Source: Acetobacteraceae bacterium (lineage in GTDB: Bacteria; Pseudomonadota; Alphaproteobacteria; Acetobacterales; Acetobacteraceae). From it: a stretch of 64,000 nt of DNA. The notes beneath the pieces were generated by a model. It made no database searches. It saw nothing but the letters and a program-made list of their open reading frames with translations, and was not told the origin of the DNA. The position numbers and the translations under genes are program-made. This document shows positions 8,995 to 17,169 of the stretch, piece by piece; positions within the stretch are counted from its first letter, which is position 1, and each line of letters begins with the position of its first letter. Where the stretch lies: contig JANXMB010000190.1 in the NCBI GenBank assembly GCA_025354865.1, positions 60,850 to 124,849 of the forward strand, given 5' to 3'.

Positions 8995-9599
8995 GACGCC
9001 AGCGCAGCCGCGATGGCTTTGGCGATCGCGGGGCCATCGGGTTCGTCCTGGGATCCGAATGTTCCGGCGATGCGGCCATCGCGTCCGATCAGCACCTTGT
9101 TGAAATTCCACGATGGCTCCCACCCGCGCACCTGTCGGACCCAGGCATAGAATGGGGCGGCGGTCGGACCTTTCACATGCGAAACGCCGGCCAACGGGAA
9201 ATCGATGCCGAAACGGGTTTCGCAGAATGTTTTCACGGTCGCGTCTTCGGCCGATTCCTGGTTGAAATCCTGGCTGGGGACGCCGACGACGGTCAGGCCC
9301 TCGGCCTGGCGCGCGCTGTGCAATTTCTCCAGCGCGTCGTATTGATAGGTGTAGCCGCAGAAACTCGCGGTGTTGGTCACCAGCAGCACGCGCCCGCGCA
9401 GTGCGGCGAATTCCAGGCGGCCGCCTTCGATCGCCGGGAAACCGAAAGTCCAGGCCAATGTCTCATCGGCCATGGCCGAACCCCCGCATAAAGTCAGCCA
9501 TAACGCTCCTCCAACCAAGGATCGGCGTTGTTGTGATAGCCCCGGGTTTCCCAGAAACCCGGGCGATCGCTTATGACGAATTGGATGCGGTTCAACCAT
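8991..9599 (-). CDS. glutathione peroxidase family protein, probably exported
   Basis: The mature domain carries the peroxidase motif NTASFCGYTYQY with the catalytic cysteine, and WNFNKVLIGRDG near the C-terminus, both typical of bacterial cysteine-type glutathione/thioredoxin peroxidases. A hydrophobic stretch ending GGSAMA-DETLAW looks like an export signal, with QQRRS just before it. That signal lies inside the 3' end of the upstream oxidoreductase gene, so the start must overlap it. Candidates are ATG at 9599, TTG at 9518 or ATG at 9474 (which would lose the signal). I give the longest. The stop overlaps the next gene's GTG start (GTGA). Confidence 0.85.
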   Translation of the reverse strand: MVEPHPIRHKRSPGFLGNPGLSQQRRSLVGGALWLTLCGGSAMADETLAWTFGFPAIEGGRLEFAALRGRVLLVTNTASFCGYTYQYDALEKLHSARQAEGLTVVGVPSQDFNQESAEDATVKTFCETRFGIDFPLAGVSHVKGPTAAPFYAWVRQVRGWEPSWNFNKVLIGRDGRIAGTFGSQDEPDGPAIAKAIAAALAS

Positions 9600-10162
9600 T
9601 TCGCGGACTTCCACAAATAGAGCCGAGGCACCAGCATACGCACCGGCCCGCCATGCACCCGGCCAATCGGCTTTCCGTTCCATTCATGCACCAGATACAC
9701 ATCGTCCTGCGCGAACTGGTCCAGGCGGATATTGGTGGTGTAGCCGTCGAACGAATGGAACACGACGTGCTGTACTTCGATCCGGGGTTGCACCATATCG
9801 AGAATGGTACGGGCCGATACACCCCTCCAACGATTGTCGTAATTCGACCATTGGGTGACGCAATGCATGTCGGAGACACTCTCCTGCATCGACAGCGCCA
9901 TGAATCCGTCGAGATCGAGGCTAAGCCGATTTTCGACCGCGCCATCCAGATCCAGGCGGAATTTCTGCGGTGTCACATCGGGTTGAATGCCAAGGTCGAG
10001 CACCGGCCAATCCTTGACCAGCCGCTGCCCCGGCGGCAGGCGATCGCGGTCCGGATCGCCCGTGGTTCCGGTCAGCAGCCGCCCATCGCGCGCCCAGCGT
10101 TGTTTGGTCTCGATCAGCTTGTCTTTGATCGCCCCTTCCGGAGCGACATCGCCTTCCGCCAT
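9494..10162 (-). CDS. sulfite oxidase-like molybdopterin oxidoreductase
   Basis: A 222-residue protein with only the molybdopterin-binding domain of the sulfite oxidase family (COG2041 type). The molybdenum ligand is the cysteine in SDMHCVTQWS. The motifs RWRGVSARTIL, HGGPVRMLVPRLYLWKSAKW and the C-terminal GYHNNADPW are typical of the small stand-alone group. There is no haem domain and no twin-arginine signal, unlike MsrP. Its redox partner and substrate are unknown. It sits 12 bases after smpB and overlaps the peroxidase start, so it appears part of the dapA-smpB transcript. Confidence 0.88.
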   Translation of the reverse strand: MAEGDVAPEGAIKDKLIETKQRWARDGRLLTGTTGDPDRDRLPPGQRLVKDWPVLDLGIQPDVTPQKFRLDLDGAVENRLSLDLDGFMALSMQESVSDMHCVTQWSNYDNRWRGVSARTILDMVQPRIEVQHVVFHSFDGYTTNIRLDQFAQDDVYLVHEWNGKPIGRVHGGPVRMLVPRLYLWKSAKWLNRIQFVISDRPGFWETRGYHNNADPWLEERYG

Positions 10163-10174
10163 GGCACCATCCCG

Positions 10175-10663
10175 TTACTGTCGCCGCGAACTCATCAACC
10201 GCGCTTTGTCCCGTGCCCAATCGCGCGCGGCGACGGCATGGCGCTTATCCGATTTCTTCCGCCCCTCGCCCACGCCCAGCAACACTTTTGCTCGGCCTTC
10301 GTCGTTGAAATGGATGTCGAGCGGCACGACCGAATTCCCTTGCCGAGCGATCTGACCCAGCAGGCTGTCGATCTGCTTCTTCTTGAGCAACAATTTACGC
10401 GGGGCGCGCGGTTCGAAGCGGGACAGCACCCCGCCCTGGTATTCGGGGATATAGACATTGAACAGGAACATTTCGCCGTCGCGCTCGCCGGCCCAGGCTT
10501 CGGTCAATGTCGCGCGTCCCAGCCGGAGGGATTTGACCTCCGGCCCTTTCAGCACGATGCCTGCTTCGACGGTTTCTTTGATCGTGTAGTCGTAGCGCGC
10601 CTTGCGGTTCTGCGCGGCCATACCGTGCGAGATCAGGCCTTTCTTCGATTTGGTTTCAGCCAT
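10175..10663 (-). CDS. smpB: SsrA (tmRNA)-binding protein SmpB
   Basis: A 162-residue protein with the SmpB core (RYDYTIKETVEAGIVLKG, EVKSLRLGRATL, NVYIPEYQGG) and the basic tail KSDKRHAVAARDWARDKARL that enters the decoding site during trans-translation. It binds tmRNA and rescues stalled ribosomes. The start at MAETKSKKG has GAGGA immediately upstream, overlapping the dapA stop; a second start, MAAQNRKARYDY, 14 residues on is also plausible. Six bases separate it from dapA. Confidence 0.97.
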   Translation of the reverse strand: MAETKSKKGLISHGMAAQNRKARYDYTIKETVEAGIVLKGPEVKSLRLGRATLTEAWAGERDGEMFLFNVYIPEYQGGVLSRFEPRAPRKLLLKKKQIDSLLGQIARQGNSVVPLDIHFNDEGRAKVLLGVGEGRKKSDKRHAVAARDWARDKARLMSSRRQ

Positions 10664-10669
10664 GGATCC

Positions 10670-11548
10670 TCAGTTCAGCAGCCCGACCGAGGTCATGGCG
10701 GCGCGCACGCGATCCCGGGTGGCCTCGCTGGGCGGGGCCAGCGGCAGGCGGCAGCGGTTGGCGGACTTGCCCAGCAGCGACGCGGCGTATTTTACCGGGC
10801 CGGGGCTGGTTTCGCAGAACAGCGAGTCGTGCAGCGGCGTCAGCCGATCCTGGATCGCCATCGCATCTTTCACCCGACCGTCGGCCCAGGCGGCATGCAT
10901 GTCGGAACACAGGCGCGGGGCAATGTTGGCGGTGACGCTGATGCAACCGTGTCCGCCGGCAGCGAGGAAGCTGATTGCAGTCTGATCTTCGCCCGACATC
11001 TGGCAGAAATCGTTGCCCATCGCGATCCGCTGGAGGATCGGGCGTTGCAGGTCGGCCGTCGAATCCTTCACGCCGACGATGTTCTTGTGCTTCGCGAGCC
11101 GCGCCATTGTCTCCACGCTCATGTTCACGACGCTGCGGCCGGGAATATTGTAGATGATAATGGGCAGATCGACCGCATCGGCGATCGCCGAATAGTGCAG
11201 GAACATGCCTTCCTGCGTCGGCTTATTATAATAGGGCGTCACGATCAGCGCGGCGTCGGCGCCGGCTTCCTTGGCGTGGCGGGTCAGGTCGATCGCTTCC
11301 TCGGTCGAGTTCGAACCCGCGCCGGCGATCACCGGGATGCGACCCTTGGCCACTTCGATCGCGATTTCGACGACGCGCTTGTGTTCGTCGTGCGACAATG
11401 TCGGGCTTTCGCCGGTGGTGCCGACCGGCACGATGCCGTTGGTGCCTTCGGAGATCTGCCATTCCACGAAGTCGGCATAGGCTTTCTCGTCGAAGGACCC
11501 ATCTTCGCGCATGGGCGTGATCAACGCGACAAACGATCCCTTGAACAT
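10670..11548 (-). CDS. dapA: 4-hydroxy-tetrahydrodipicolinate synthase
   Basis: A 292-residue class I aldolase, full length. The Schiff-base lysine is K161 in GVKDSTADLQ, the catalytic tyrosine is Y133 in IIYNIPGRS, and the pyruvate-binding GTTGES is at 43-48. It condenses pyruvate with aspartate semialdehyde in the lysine and diaminopimelate pathway. GGGAGAGAACC precedes the ATG. It heads a minus-strand run with smpB, the molybdopterin oxidoreductase, the peroxidase and the decayed gene. Its promoter should lie in the 94-base spacer to the divergent DUF1697 gene. Confidence 0.97.
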   Translation of the reverse strand: MFKGSFVALITPMREDGSFDEKAYADFVEWQISEGTNGIVPVGTTGESPTLSHDEHKRVVEIAIEVAKGRIPVIAGAGSNSTEEAIDLTRHAKEAGADAALIVTPYYNKPTQEGMFLHYSAIADAVDLPIIIYNIPGRSVVNMSVETMARLAKHKNIVGVKDSTADLQRPILQRIAMGNDFCQMSGEDQTAISFLAAGGHGCISVTANIAPRLCSDMHAAWADGRVKDAMAIQDRLTPLHDSLFCETSPGPVKYAASLLGKSANRCRLPLAPPSEATRDRVRAAMTSVGLLN

Positions 11549-11642
11549 GGTTCTCTCCCGAGCCTTGCGAATACCGAAGCCGGCAAACTAAGCGCGCGGG
11601 GGCTGTATCGCAAGGGACGCTGTGCGGTGTATGGGCCACCGC

Positions 11643-12152
11643 ATGACAACCTATGTAGCGATGCTCCGCGCCGTAAACCAGGGCGGCCGCGGAAAACTGA
11701 CGATGGACGATTTGTTGGCGCTGCTGCTGCCGCTGGGTCTGGGCAACATGCGCCTGCTGGGTACCGCCGGAAATATGGTGTTCGACAGCGAGCGCACCGA
11801 GCGGGGGCTGTGCCAATCGATCGATCGCGCGGTGACGGACAAGCTGCGGCGCCCGGCCGGGGTCTTGATCCGCACCGGCCCCGAACTGCGCGCTGTGGTC
11901 GATGGCAATCCGTTCCCCGATGCCCGGTTTCGCCTGGTCGGTGTGATGTTTCTACCGAAGGCGTTGCCGGAGCGACTGCTGACGGCGCTGGAATTGGACG
12001 GTCCGGAGGACGTTCGCATGATCGGGCGAGAGGTCTACGTCCATTACCCCGACGGGATCGAGCGTTCGAAGATGAAGATCCCCTTCGCCGCCGACGGGAC
12101 GACGCGCGACCTGACGACCGTGAGCAAACTGGCCACCCTGGCCGGGGCTTAG
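11643..12152 (+). CDS. DUF1697 family protein
   Basis: A 169-residue protein that opens MTTYVAMLRAVNQGGRGKLTM, the recognisable DUF1697 start (YVALLRGINVGG-like). It continues NMRLLGTAGNMVFDS in place of the usual SGNVVF motif. Function unknown. It is divergent from dapA. A start 21 bases upstream exists, but MTTYV matches the family. Its TAG stop is the first triplet of palindromic repeat copy B, which exactly fills the gap to the convergent MFS gene. Confidence 0.85.
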   Translation: MTTYVAMLRAVNQGGRGKLTMDDLLALLLPLGLGNMRLLGTAGNMVFDSERTERGLCQSIDRAVTDKLRRPAGVLIRTGPELRAVVDGNPFPDARFRLVGVMFLPKALPERLLTALELDGPEDVRMIGREVYVHYPDGIERSKMKIPFAADGTTRDLTTVSKLATLAGA

Positions 12153-12253
12153 AGCGCGATGACCGAAGGTGGAATCACCGGAGGTCTGAATCGCGCGAAC
12201 AAACAATCGGTTGGATCGCGATACGGGAGCGAAAGCGAGCGCATCGCGATCTA
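12150..12253 (+). repeat. dispersed palindromic repeat, long form, copy B (104 bp)
   Basis: Begins TAGAGCGCGATGACCG and ends ATCGCGATCTA. The first half is the common hairpin (GCGCGAT ... GGTGGAATCACC ... ATCGCGC); the second half is a further palindrome around GATCGCGAT/ATCGCGATC. The outer ends form imperfect inverted repeats (TAGAGCGCGAT against TAGATCGCGAT). The left TAG is the stop of the DUF1697 gene and the right TAG (minus strand) is the stop of the MFS gene, so the element spans the whole convergent gap. Copy D has the same length. Confidence 0.88.
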
Positions 12254-13525
12254 GGCCGACGCGCGCGCGCTCGGCAACAGGCGCACGACCCAACACGCTA
12301 CAGCCAAATTCGCCAACGCGGCTAGTTTCAGGACGTCCGGTGCGCTCCACCCCGCCGCCGCCAGCCCGGCCGCCGCACCCGCCCCCAGGACCATGAACAA
12401 CGCGTTCATTATGTTATTGGCGGCGATCGTGCGGGACCGTGCCCTCGGCGGGGCGTTGCCTTGAATGAGCGCATACAACGGCACCGAGAAAATCCCGCCG
12501 CACGCCGCCAGCAGCGCGAGATCGACGATCATGCGCCACCCGACGACCGTCCCCACCACCGCCCACCCATCCGCCAAAACCCCCGCTCCCCCCGCTGCTC
12601 GGGCGAAATCCCAACAAAAGAGCGAAATACCGACAGCCGCGAATGGCACATGGCGGGCCGAAACCTCCCCCCGCAGCAGCGCGGCGCAGCCGATCGAGCC
12701 GATGCCGGTGCCCACGGCGAACACCGCGAGTAGCAGGGTCAGCACACTACCGCCCGCCCCCAACGTGTCGCGGGCGACGATCGGGAACTCGGTGAGCAGG
12801 GTGGCACCGATCGTCCAAAACCAGCTCAAGGCCAGCAGCGACAACCAGATCGTCCGCTGTTGCGACGCCTGCCGCACCACGGTCCAGGCGGTGGCGGCGA
12901 TGTTCCAGCCGATCGTCAGCGACGGATCGGCGGCCGGCACCGGGCGTATGCACAGGGCGCCCAACAGACCGCACAGCGACAGGACCACCCCAAGGACGCC
13001 GACAATGGCAGGGCCGGCGGGCAGCAACACCAGGGCGCCACCGGCAACGGTGCCGACGACGATGGACAGGAAGGTTGTGGCCTCCACCGCGCCATTGCCC
13101 GCGATCAACTCGTCCTGCCCCAATTGTTCGGGGAGAATGCCGTATTTGACCGGCCCGAACAGCGCTGCCTGGATGCCCAGGCCGACCAGCACCGTCAGCA
13201 GCGCGGGCAGGCTGCTGGCCATGAAAGCAGCGGCGGCGGCGAGCATCAGCCCGACCTCGGCGATTTTATAGACCAGGATCGCGGTCGGTTTGGCGTAGCG
13301 ATCGGCGATTTGCCCGGCAGTGGCGGACAACAGGATATAGGGGGCGATGAACAGCGCGCCGGCTGCCGCCGACATCCCGGCCCCCCCGGCGCCCAACTGG
13401 AAGATGGCCAGCACGACGATGGCATTCTTCACCAAATTGTCGTTCAGCGCGCCGCAGGATTGCGCCAGCACCAGCGGCCAGAGCCGGCGCGATCGCAACA
13501 ACGGCCAGAGATGTGGGTGTGTCAT
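12251..13525 (-). CDS. MFS transporter, LplT-like (lysophospholipid or related carrier)
   Basis: A 424-residue protein of about 12 hydrophobic segments. The N-terminus PLVLAQSCGALNDNLVKNAIV strongly resembles the LplT/Aas group (QFLGAFNDNVFKNA), which flips lysophospholipids across the inner membrane. The FGPVKYGILPEQL motif of that group is also present (residues about 131-143). No acyltransferase domain is attached. The start MTHPHLWPLL has GGGGAGG upstream; longer frames lack a binding site. The TAG stop codon is the outer triplet of repeat copy B. Confidence 0.85.
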   Translation of the reverse strand: MTHPHLWPLLRSRRLWPLVLAQSCGALNDNLVKNAIVVLAIFQLGAGGAGMSAAAGALFIAPYILLSATAGQIADRYAKPTAILVYKIAEVGLMLAAAAAFMASSLPALLTVLVGLGIQAALFGPVKYGILPEQLGQDELIAGNGAVEATTFLSIVVGTVAGGALVLLPAGPAIVGVLGVVLSLCGLLGALCIRPVPAADPSLTIGWNIAATAWTVVRQASQQRTIWLSLLALSWFWTIGATLLTEFPIVARDTLGAGGSVLTLLLAVFAVGTGIGSIGCAALLRGEVSARHVPFAAVGISLFCWDFARAAGGAGVLADGWAVVGTVVGWRMIVDLALLAACGGIFSVPLYALIQGNAPPRARSRTIAANNIMNALFMVLGAGAAAGLAAAGWSAPDVLKLAALANLAVACWVVRLLPSARASA

Positions 13526-13687
13526 GGTGCGGCCTCCCCAGCTATCGCGATTGGTCTGCCCAGCATAGCGGGATGCCGGCGCCGGATGGATCGGGTTAAA
13601 ACGCGCCGTCGGAACGGGTGCAACTTCCCATGCGATGACTCCCGCGCGGTTCTGGTATATCGGGCGCCATCGGTCACTGAGGAACAT

Positions 13688-14170
13688 ATGGAATCGCGCA
13701 TCGAACGCTTGTGCGTGGAACGGGGGCTGAAGATGACCGGGCAGCGCCGCGTCGTCGCGCGGGTGTTGTCCGATGCGTCCGACCATCCCGATGTCGAGGA
13801 ATTGTACCGCCGCGCCGCCACGCTCGACTCCCGTATTTCGATCGCGACAGTGTACCGTACGGTGCGCGTGTTCGAGGAAAAGGGAATCCTCGACCGACGC
13901 GATTTCGGCGGCGGACGGGCGCGTTACGAGCCTAGCGAACATGGCCACCATTATCACCTGATCGATGTCGGATCGGGCAAAGTCATCGAGTTTCAGGATG
14001 CGGAGCATGAGGCGTTGATGCGAACGATTGCCCAGCGGCTCGGGTTCGAGCTTGTCTCCCTCCGGCTGGAACTGTTCGGCCGCAAATTGGACCCGGTTCA
14101 GGCGCCCAAGCAGGCCCGCGCGCGTCGCCCCAAGCCGAGCAACCATCCGACCGAGCAGGTGCAGGCATGA
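13688..14170 (+). CDS. fur: Fur/Mur family transcriptional regulator
   Basis: A 160-residue Fur-family protein. It has the winged-helix region (ERLCVERGLKMTGQRRVVARVL, then DVEELYRRA and ISIATVYRTVRVFEEKGI) and the metal and dimer region EHGHHYHLIDVGSGKVIEF. The paired CxxC structural zinc cysteines are absent, and the position after the histidines where many family members have cysteine is valine. That pattern suits alphaproteobacterial Mur/Fur (Fe/Mn regulators) rather than Zur or Irr. The basic proline-rich tail is poorly conserved. The stop overlaps the next ATG as ATGA, so it is translationally coupled to olsB. Confidence 0.88.
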   Translation: MESRIERLCVERGLKMTGQRRVVARVLSDASDHPDVEELYRRAATLDSRISIATVYRTVRVFEEKGILDRRDFGGGRARYEPSEHGHHYHLIDVGSGKVIEFQDAEHEALMRTIAQRLGFELVSLRLELFGRKLDPVQAPKQARARRPKPSNHPTEQVQA

Positions 14171-14970
14171 GCGAGCCGATTTTTCCAGAGATCCGGGCGG
14201 GCAATCTGGGTCTGCGCTTGGCGATCGACGCGGCGGATACGGATGCCATCCAGGCCCTGCGCTACCGGGTGTTCTACACCGAAATGGGCGCCCGAGCGGA
14301 TCGCGCGACGGCGGAATCGCATCGCGACAAGGATGCCTACGACAGCATCGCGGACCATCTGATGGTGGTCGATCATGCGTTGGGGGAAGGCCCCGACAGC
14401 GTCATCGGCACCTACCGCCTGATCCAACGGGATGCCGCCGCTCGGCTGGGCCAGTTCTATTCGGCGGACGAGTACGACCTCGGCCCGATCGAGAGTTTTC
14501 CGGGCAATATCCTCGAACTCGGGCGATCCTGCGTGGCGACGGAGTATCGGGGCCGGGCGACGATGCAACTGCTCTGGAGCGGCATCGCGGCGTATGTTTT
14601 CCACCACAAGATCGCGCTCATGTTCGGCTGCGCCAGCCTGCCCGGCATCGATCCCGATGCGCTGGGTCCGGAGTTGACGTATTTGTACTACAACCACCTC
14701 GCGCCCGCGGACATACGGCCGCGCGCGCTGCCGCACCGCTACATCGAAATGCGGCGGGTCGATCGGGACGAGCTGGACGCGCGGCGGGTCCTGGCGCAAC
14801 TGCCCCCGCTGATCAAAGGCTACCTGCGGCTGGGCGGCTTCGTCGGCGATGGCGCGGTGGTCGATCCGCAATTCAACACAACCGATGTCGCGGTGGTGGT
14901 GAAAACCGACATGGTCACCGAGCGTTACTACCGGCATTACGAGCGACAGGCGCGTGACGCTGCACCCTGA
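14167..14970 (+). CDS. olsB: L-ornithine N-alpha-acyltransferase OlsB-like (GNAT superfamily)
   Basis: A 267-residue protein of the acyl-ACP-dependent GNAT group found in OlsB and some quorum-signal synthases. Recognisable blocks are RYRVFYTEMGA, VIGTYRLIQRD, ILELGRSCVATEYRGRATMQLLW and LIKGYLRLGGFVGDGAVVDPQFNTTDV. OlsB adds a 3-hydroxyacyl chain to ornithine, the first step of ornithine lipid synthesis at the inner membrane. The second-step enzyme OlsA (a PlsC-type acyltransferase) is not adjacent; the PlsC homologue at 19744-20469 is a possible candidate only. It overlaps fur by four bases and lnt by 17. Confidence 0.85.
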   Translation: MSEPIFPEIRAGNLGLRLAIDAADTDAIQALRYRVFYTEMGARADRATAESHRDKDAYDSIADHLMVVDHALGEGPDSVIGTYRLIQRDAAARLGQFYSADEYDLGPIESFPGNILELGRSCVATEYRGRATMQLLWSGIAAYVFHHKIALMFGCASLPGIDPDALGPELTYLYYNHLAPADIRPRALPHRYIEMRRVDRDELDARRVLAQLPPLIKGYLRLGGFVGDGAVVDPQFNTTDVAVVVKTDMVTERYYRHYERQARDAAP

Positions 14971-16516
14971 GGTGGCGCAAACCGGCTGGTTCGCCCGCTT
15001 CGCTGCCGCGACCGGCTGGCGGGCCGACATCCGTATGCTGGGCACCGGGCTCCTCGCCGCCGCCGCGCTCCCGCCGGTCCATGCCATTCCCGTGCTGCTG
15101 GTGTGCATCCCGGTGCTGCTGGCAGCCATTGCCGCAACCGACGGCGCGCGCGGGGCGTTCCGGCGCGGCTGGTGGTTCGGGTTCGGCCTGAACATCGTCG
15201 GGCTCTACTGGATCACCGAAGCCATTTTGATCGAGGCCGACCGCTTCTGGTGGCTGGTGCCGCTGGCGGTGCCGGCCTTGGCCGCTGTCATGGCCGTTTT
15301 CATCGGGGCGGCGACGGCTGTGGCGCGACTGACCCGAGCGGGCATGGGACTGGCCGGCGTTGCGGCGTTGGCGGGGGCCTGGACGCTCTCGGACCTCGCG
15401 CGGCAATTCGTGCTGACCGGATTTCCATGGAACCCGTTGGGCAGCGTCTGGGCGATTCCGGGTTGGCCCGGCGACATCATGATCCAACCGGCGGCGGCGA
15501 TCGGAGTACCGGGGCTCACGTTGGCGACGCTGCTGCTGGCAGGCGCGCCGGTCTTGCACCAGCGCTTGCGGGCGGCCGCGCTGGCGAGCGTCGCAGTGTG
15601 GGGCGGCTACGGTCTGCTCCGCCTCGCCGAAGCGCCGGCAAACGGGCCGCCGATGGCCAACGTGGTCGTCGTGCAGGGCAATGTGGCGCAGGGACAGAAG
15701 TGGAACCGCGCGCTGGCCGAACGCATCTTCTCCCATTATCTGACCCTGACCGAGGACGGGGTGCGGCAGGCTGGCCCCGGTCCGACAGCGGTGGTGTGGC
15801 CGGAAACCGCCGTGCCGTTCCTGCTAGAAACCGATCCTGCAGCGCGGGAGGCGATCGCCACTGCTGCCGGTTCCGCGGTTGCCCTGATCGGCGGTGTCCG
15901 ATTCGGCGCCGATGGGCGGCCGCGCAACAGCCTGTTCGCTTTGCTGCCGGACTCGTCGATCTCACAGATTTTTGACAAGGCCCATCTGGTTCCATTCGGC
16001 GAATACCAGCCCGATTGGCTGCCGATCGGGGTGCAATTGGTGCCTGGCGGGGGGTTTCGCGCCGGTCCGGGGCCGATGACGCTGACCCCTCCGGGCATCC
16101 CGAAAGTTGGACCGTTAATCTGTTACGAAGCAATTTTCCCCGGCGCCATCGCCGATCGGGCAGATCGACCTGCCTGGCTGGTAAACGTTACGAACGACGC
16201 GTGGTTCGGCAATTCGTCCGGTCCCCGCCAACATCTCGCCGCCGCTCGGATGCGCGCGGTGGAGGAAGGCTTGCCGCTGATTCGTGCCGCGAATACAGGG
16301 ATTTCCGCCATTTTCGATGCACATGGGCATGAGATATCCCGGCTCGGCATGGGGCAGACCGGCGTGCTGACCGCCCCCTTGCCGCGCGCCCTGCCGATCA
16401 CTTATTTCGGACGATTCGGTCTGACCGTACCGGGCTTGTTGGCGATGGCGGTATTGGCGCTTGGGATACTGCCGGGACGTGTCCGGCAACCGGCCTCAGA
16501 GGCCAAAAACGCCTAA
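14954..16516 (+). CDS. lnt: apolipoprotein N-acyltransferase
   Basis: A 520-residue inner-membrane enzyme. The first about 210 residues hold several membrane segments and the rest is a periplasmic nitrilase-type domain with the catalytic triad E284 (WPETAVPF), K342 (FDKAHLVPFGE) and C390 (ICYEAIFPG), plus a C-terminal anchor. It adds the third acyl chain to lipoprotein cysteines. The start is a GTG inside the 3' end of olsB; no ATG is available nearby. The fur-olsB-lnt-HTH order resembles other Rhodospirillales, where metK usually follows; it does not here. Confidence 0.95.
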   Translation: MTLHPEVAQTGWFARFAAATGWRADIRMLGTGLLAAAALPPVHAIPVLLVCIPVLLAAIAATDGARGAFRRGWWFGFGLNIVGLYWITEAILIEADRFWWLVPLAVPALAAVMAVFIGAATAVARLTRAGMGLAGVAALAGAWTLSDLARQFVLTGFPWNPLGSVWAIPGWPGDIMIQPAAAIGVPGLTLATLLLAGAPVLHQRLRAAALASVAVWGGYGLLRLAEAPANGPPMANVVVVQGNVAQGQKWNRALAERIFSHYLTLTEDGVRQAGPGPTAVVWPETAVPFLLETDPAAREAIATAAGSAVALIGGVRFGADGRPRNSLFALLPDSSISQIFDKAHLVPFGEYQPDWLPIGVQLVPGGGFRAGPGPMTLTPPGIPKVGPLICYEAIFPGAIADRADRPAWLVNVTNDAWFGNSSGPRQHLAAARMRAVEEGLPLIRAANTGISAIFDAHGHEISRLGMGQTGVLTAPLPRALPITYFGRFGLTVPGLLAMAVLALGILPGRVRQPASEAKNA

Positions 16517-16570
16517 ATTTTGGAATAAACCTAATTTTTGAAAAAAACTTGAGGAAAATCGGCGTGGTCG

Positions 16571-16599
16571 TTGACAATTCGCGGTTGTGCAGTTTATTA
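16571..16599 (+). promoter_or_regulatory. putative promoter for the HTH regulator
   Basis: TTGACA at 16571-16576 is followed by a 17-base spacer and TTATTA at 16594-16599. It lies in a 194-base AT-rich gap after lnt and about 110 bases before the HTH gene. The -35 box is perfect; the -10 match is weak. Confidence 0.4.
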
Positions 16600-16710
16600 A
16601 CCGATCATCAACCAGACACCGGAAGCTGCACCTGCGGAAAGCGATGTCCGTATCCGTGTGTCAACAGTAACATAATGATACAAGAACAATTCATGAGCGA
16701 GGGTCAAGCG

Positions 16711-17169
16711 ATGGCATCGGCGGAACCAGTGTTGGGGATCGAACGCGAAAGCCGTCCCAGCCCGATCGATGTCCATGTCGGAACACGAATCCGGCTCCGC
16801 CGCACCCTGCTCGGCATGTCGCAGGAACGACTGGGCGAAGCGCTCGGCCTGACATTCCAGCAAGTGCAGAAATACGAACGCGGCGTGAATCGCGTCGGCG
16901 CATCGCGGCTCTTCGACCTCTCGCGCGTGCTCGATGTTCCCATCAGCTTCTTCTTCGACGATATGCCGGAAACTCTCGCCGGCTCGTTCGGCGCCCAGCC
17001 CAACCGCCGCGCCGCCGGTTTGCCCGAAGCCGGAGGCGGGTTCCCAGACGATACGCTGAACCGGCGGGAAACCCTGGAACTGGTGCGCGCCTACTACCGG
17101 ATTACCGATCCCAACGTCCGCAAGCGCATGTTCGACCTGATCAAGTCGATGGGCCCAGCCGAGGCGTAG
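16711..17169 (+). CDS. XRE-family HTH regulator of the alphaproteobacterial MASAEP/IDVHVG type
   Basis: A 152-residue protein. The helix-turn-helix is RIRLRRTLLGMSQERLGEALGLTFQQVQKYERGVNR, followed by VGASRLFDLSRVLDVPISFFFDDM, a block strongly conserved across Rhodospirillales. The C-terminal part (ETLELVRAYYRITDPNVRKRMFDLIKSM) is helical. It probably represses or activates unknown targets. The ATG at 16711 has GAGGG eight bases upstream; an earlier ATG at 16693 has no binding site. The last 29 bases overlap the convergent DUF2244 gene. Confidence 0.9.
   Translation: MASAEPVLGIERESRPSPIDVHVGTRIRLRRTLLGMSQERLGEALGLTFQQVQKYERGVNRVGASRLFDLSRVLDVPISFFFDDMPETLAGSFGAQPNRRAAGLPEAGGGFPDDTLNRRETLELVRAYYRITDPNVRKRMFDLIKSMGPAEA

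Noticed and set aside
12150..12253. Repeat family as ordinary intrinsic terminators
   Set aside because: None of the five copies is followed by a T-tract, and two lie within reading frames. They may still influence RNA 3' ends, but the sequence does not show a terminator.
13526..14146. Much longer MFS protein starting at 14146
   Set aside because: The extra part lies opposite fur and reads as a low-complexity shadow; the ATG at 13525 has GGGGAGG upstream and gives a normal first membrane segment.
16596..16612. CtrA site before the HTH regulator
   Set aside because: TTAACCGATCATCAAC has a mismatch in the second half-site and lies within a better promoter reading, unlike the exact match before fliR.
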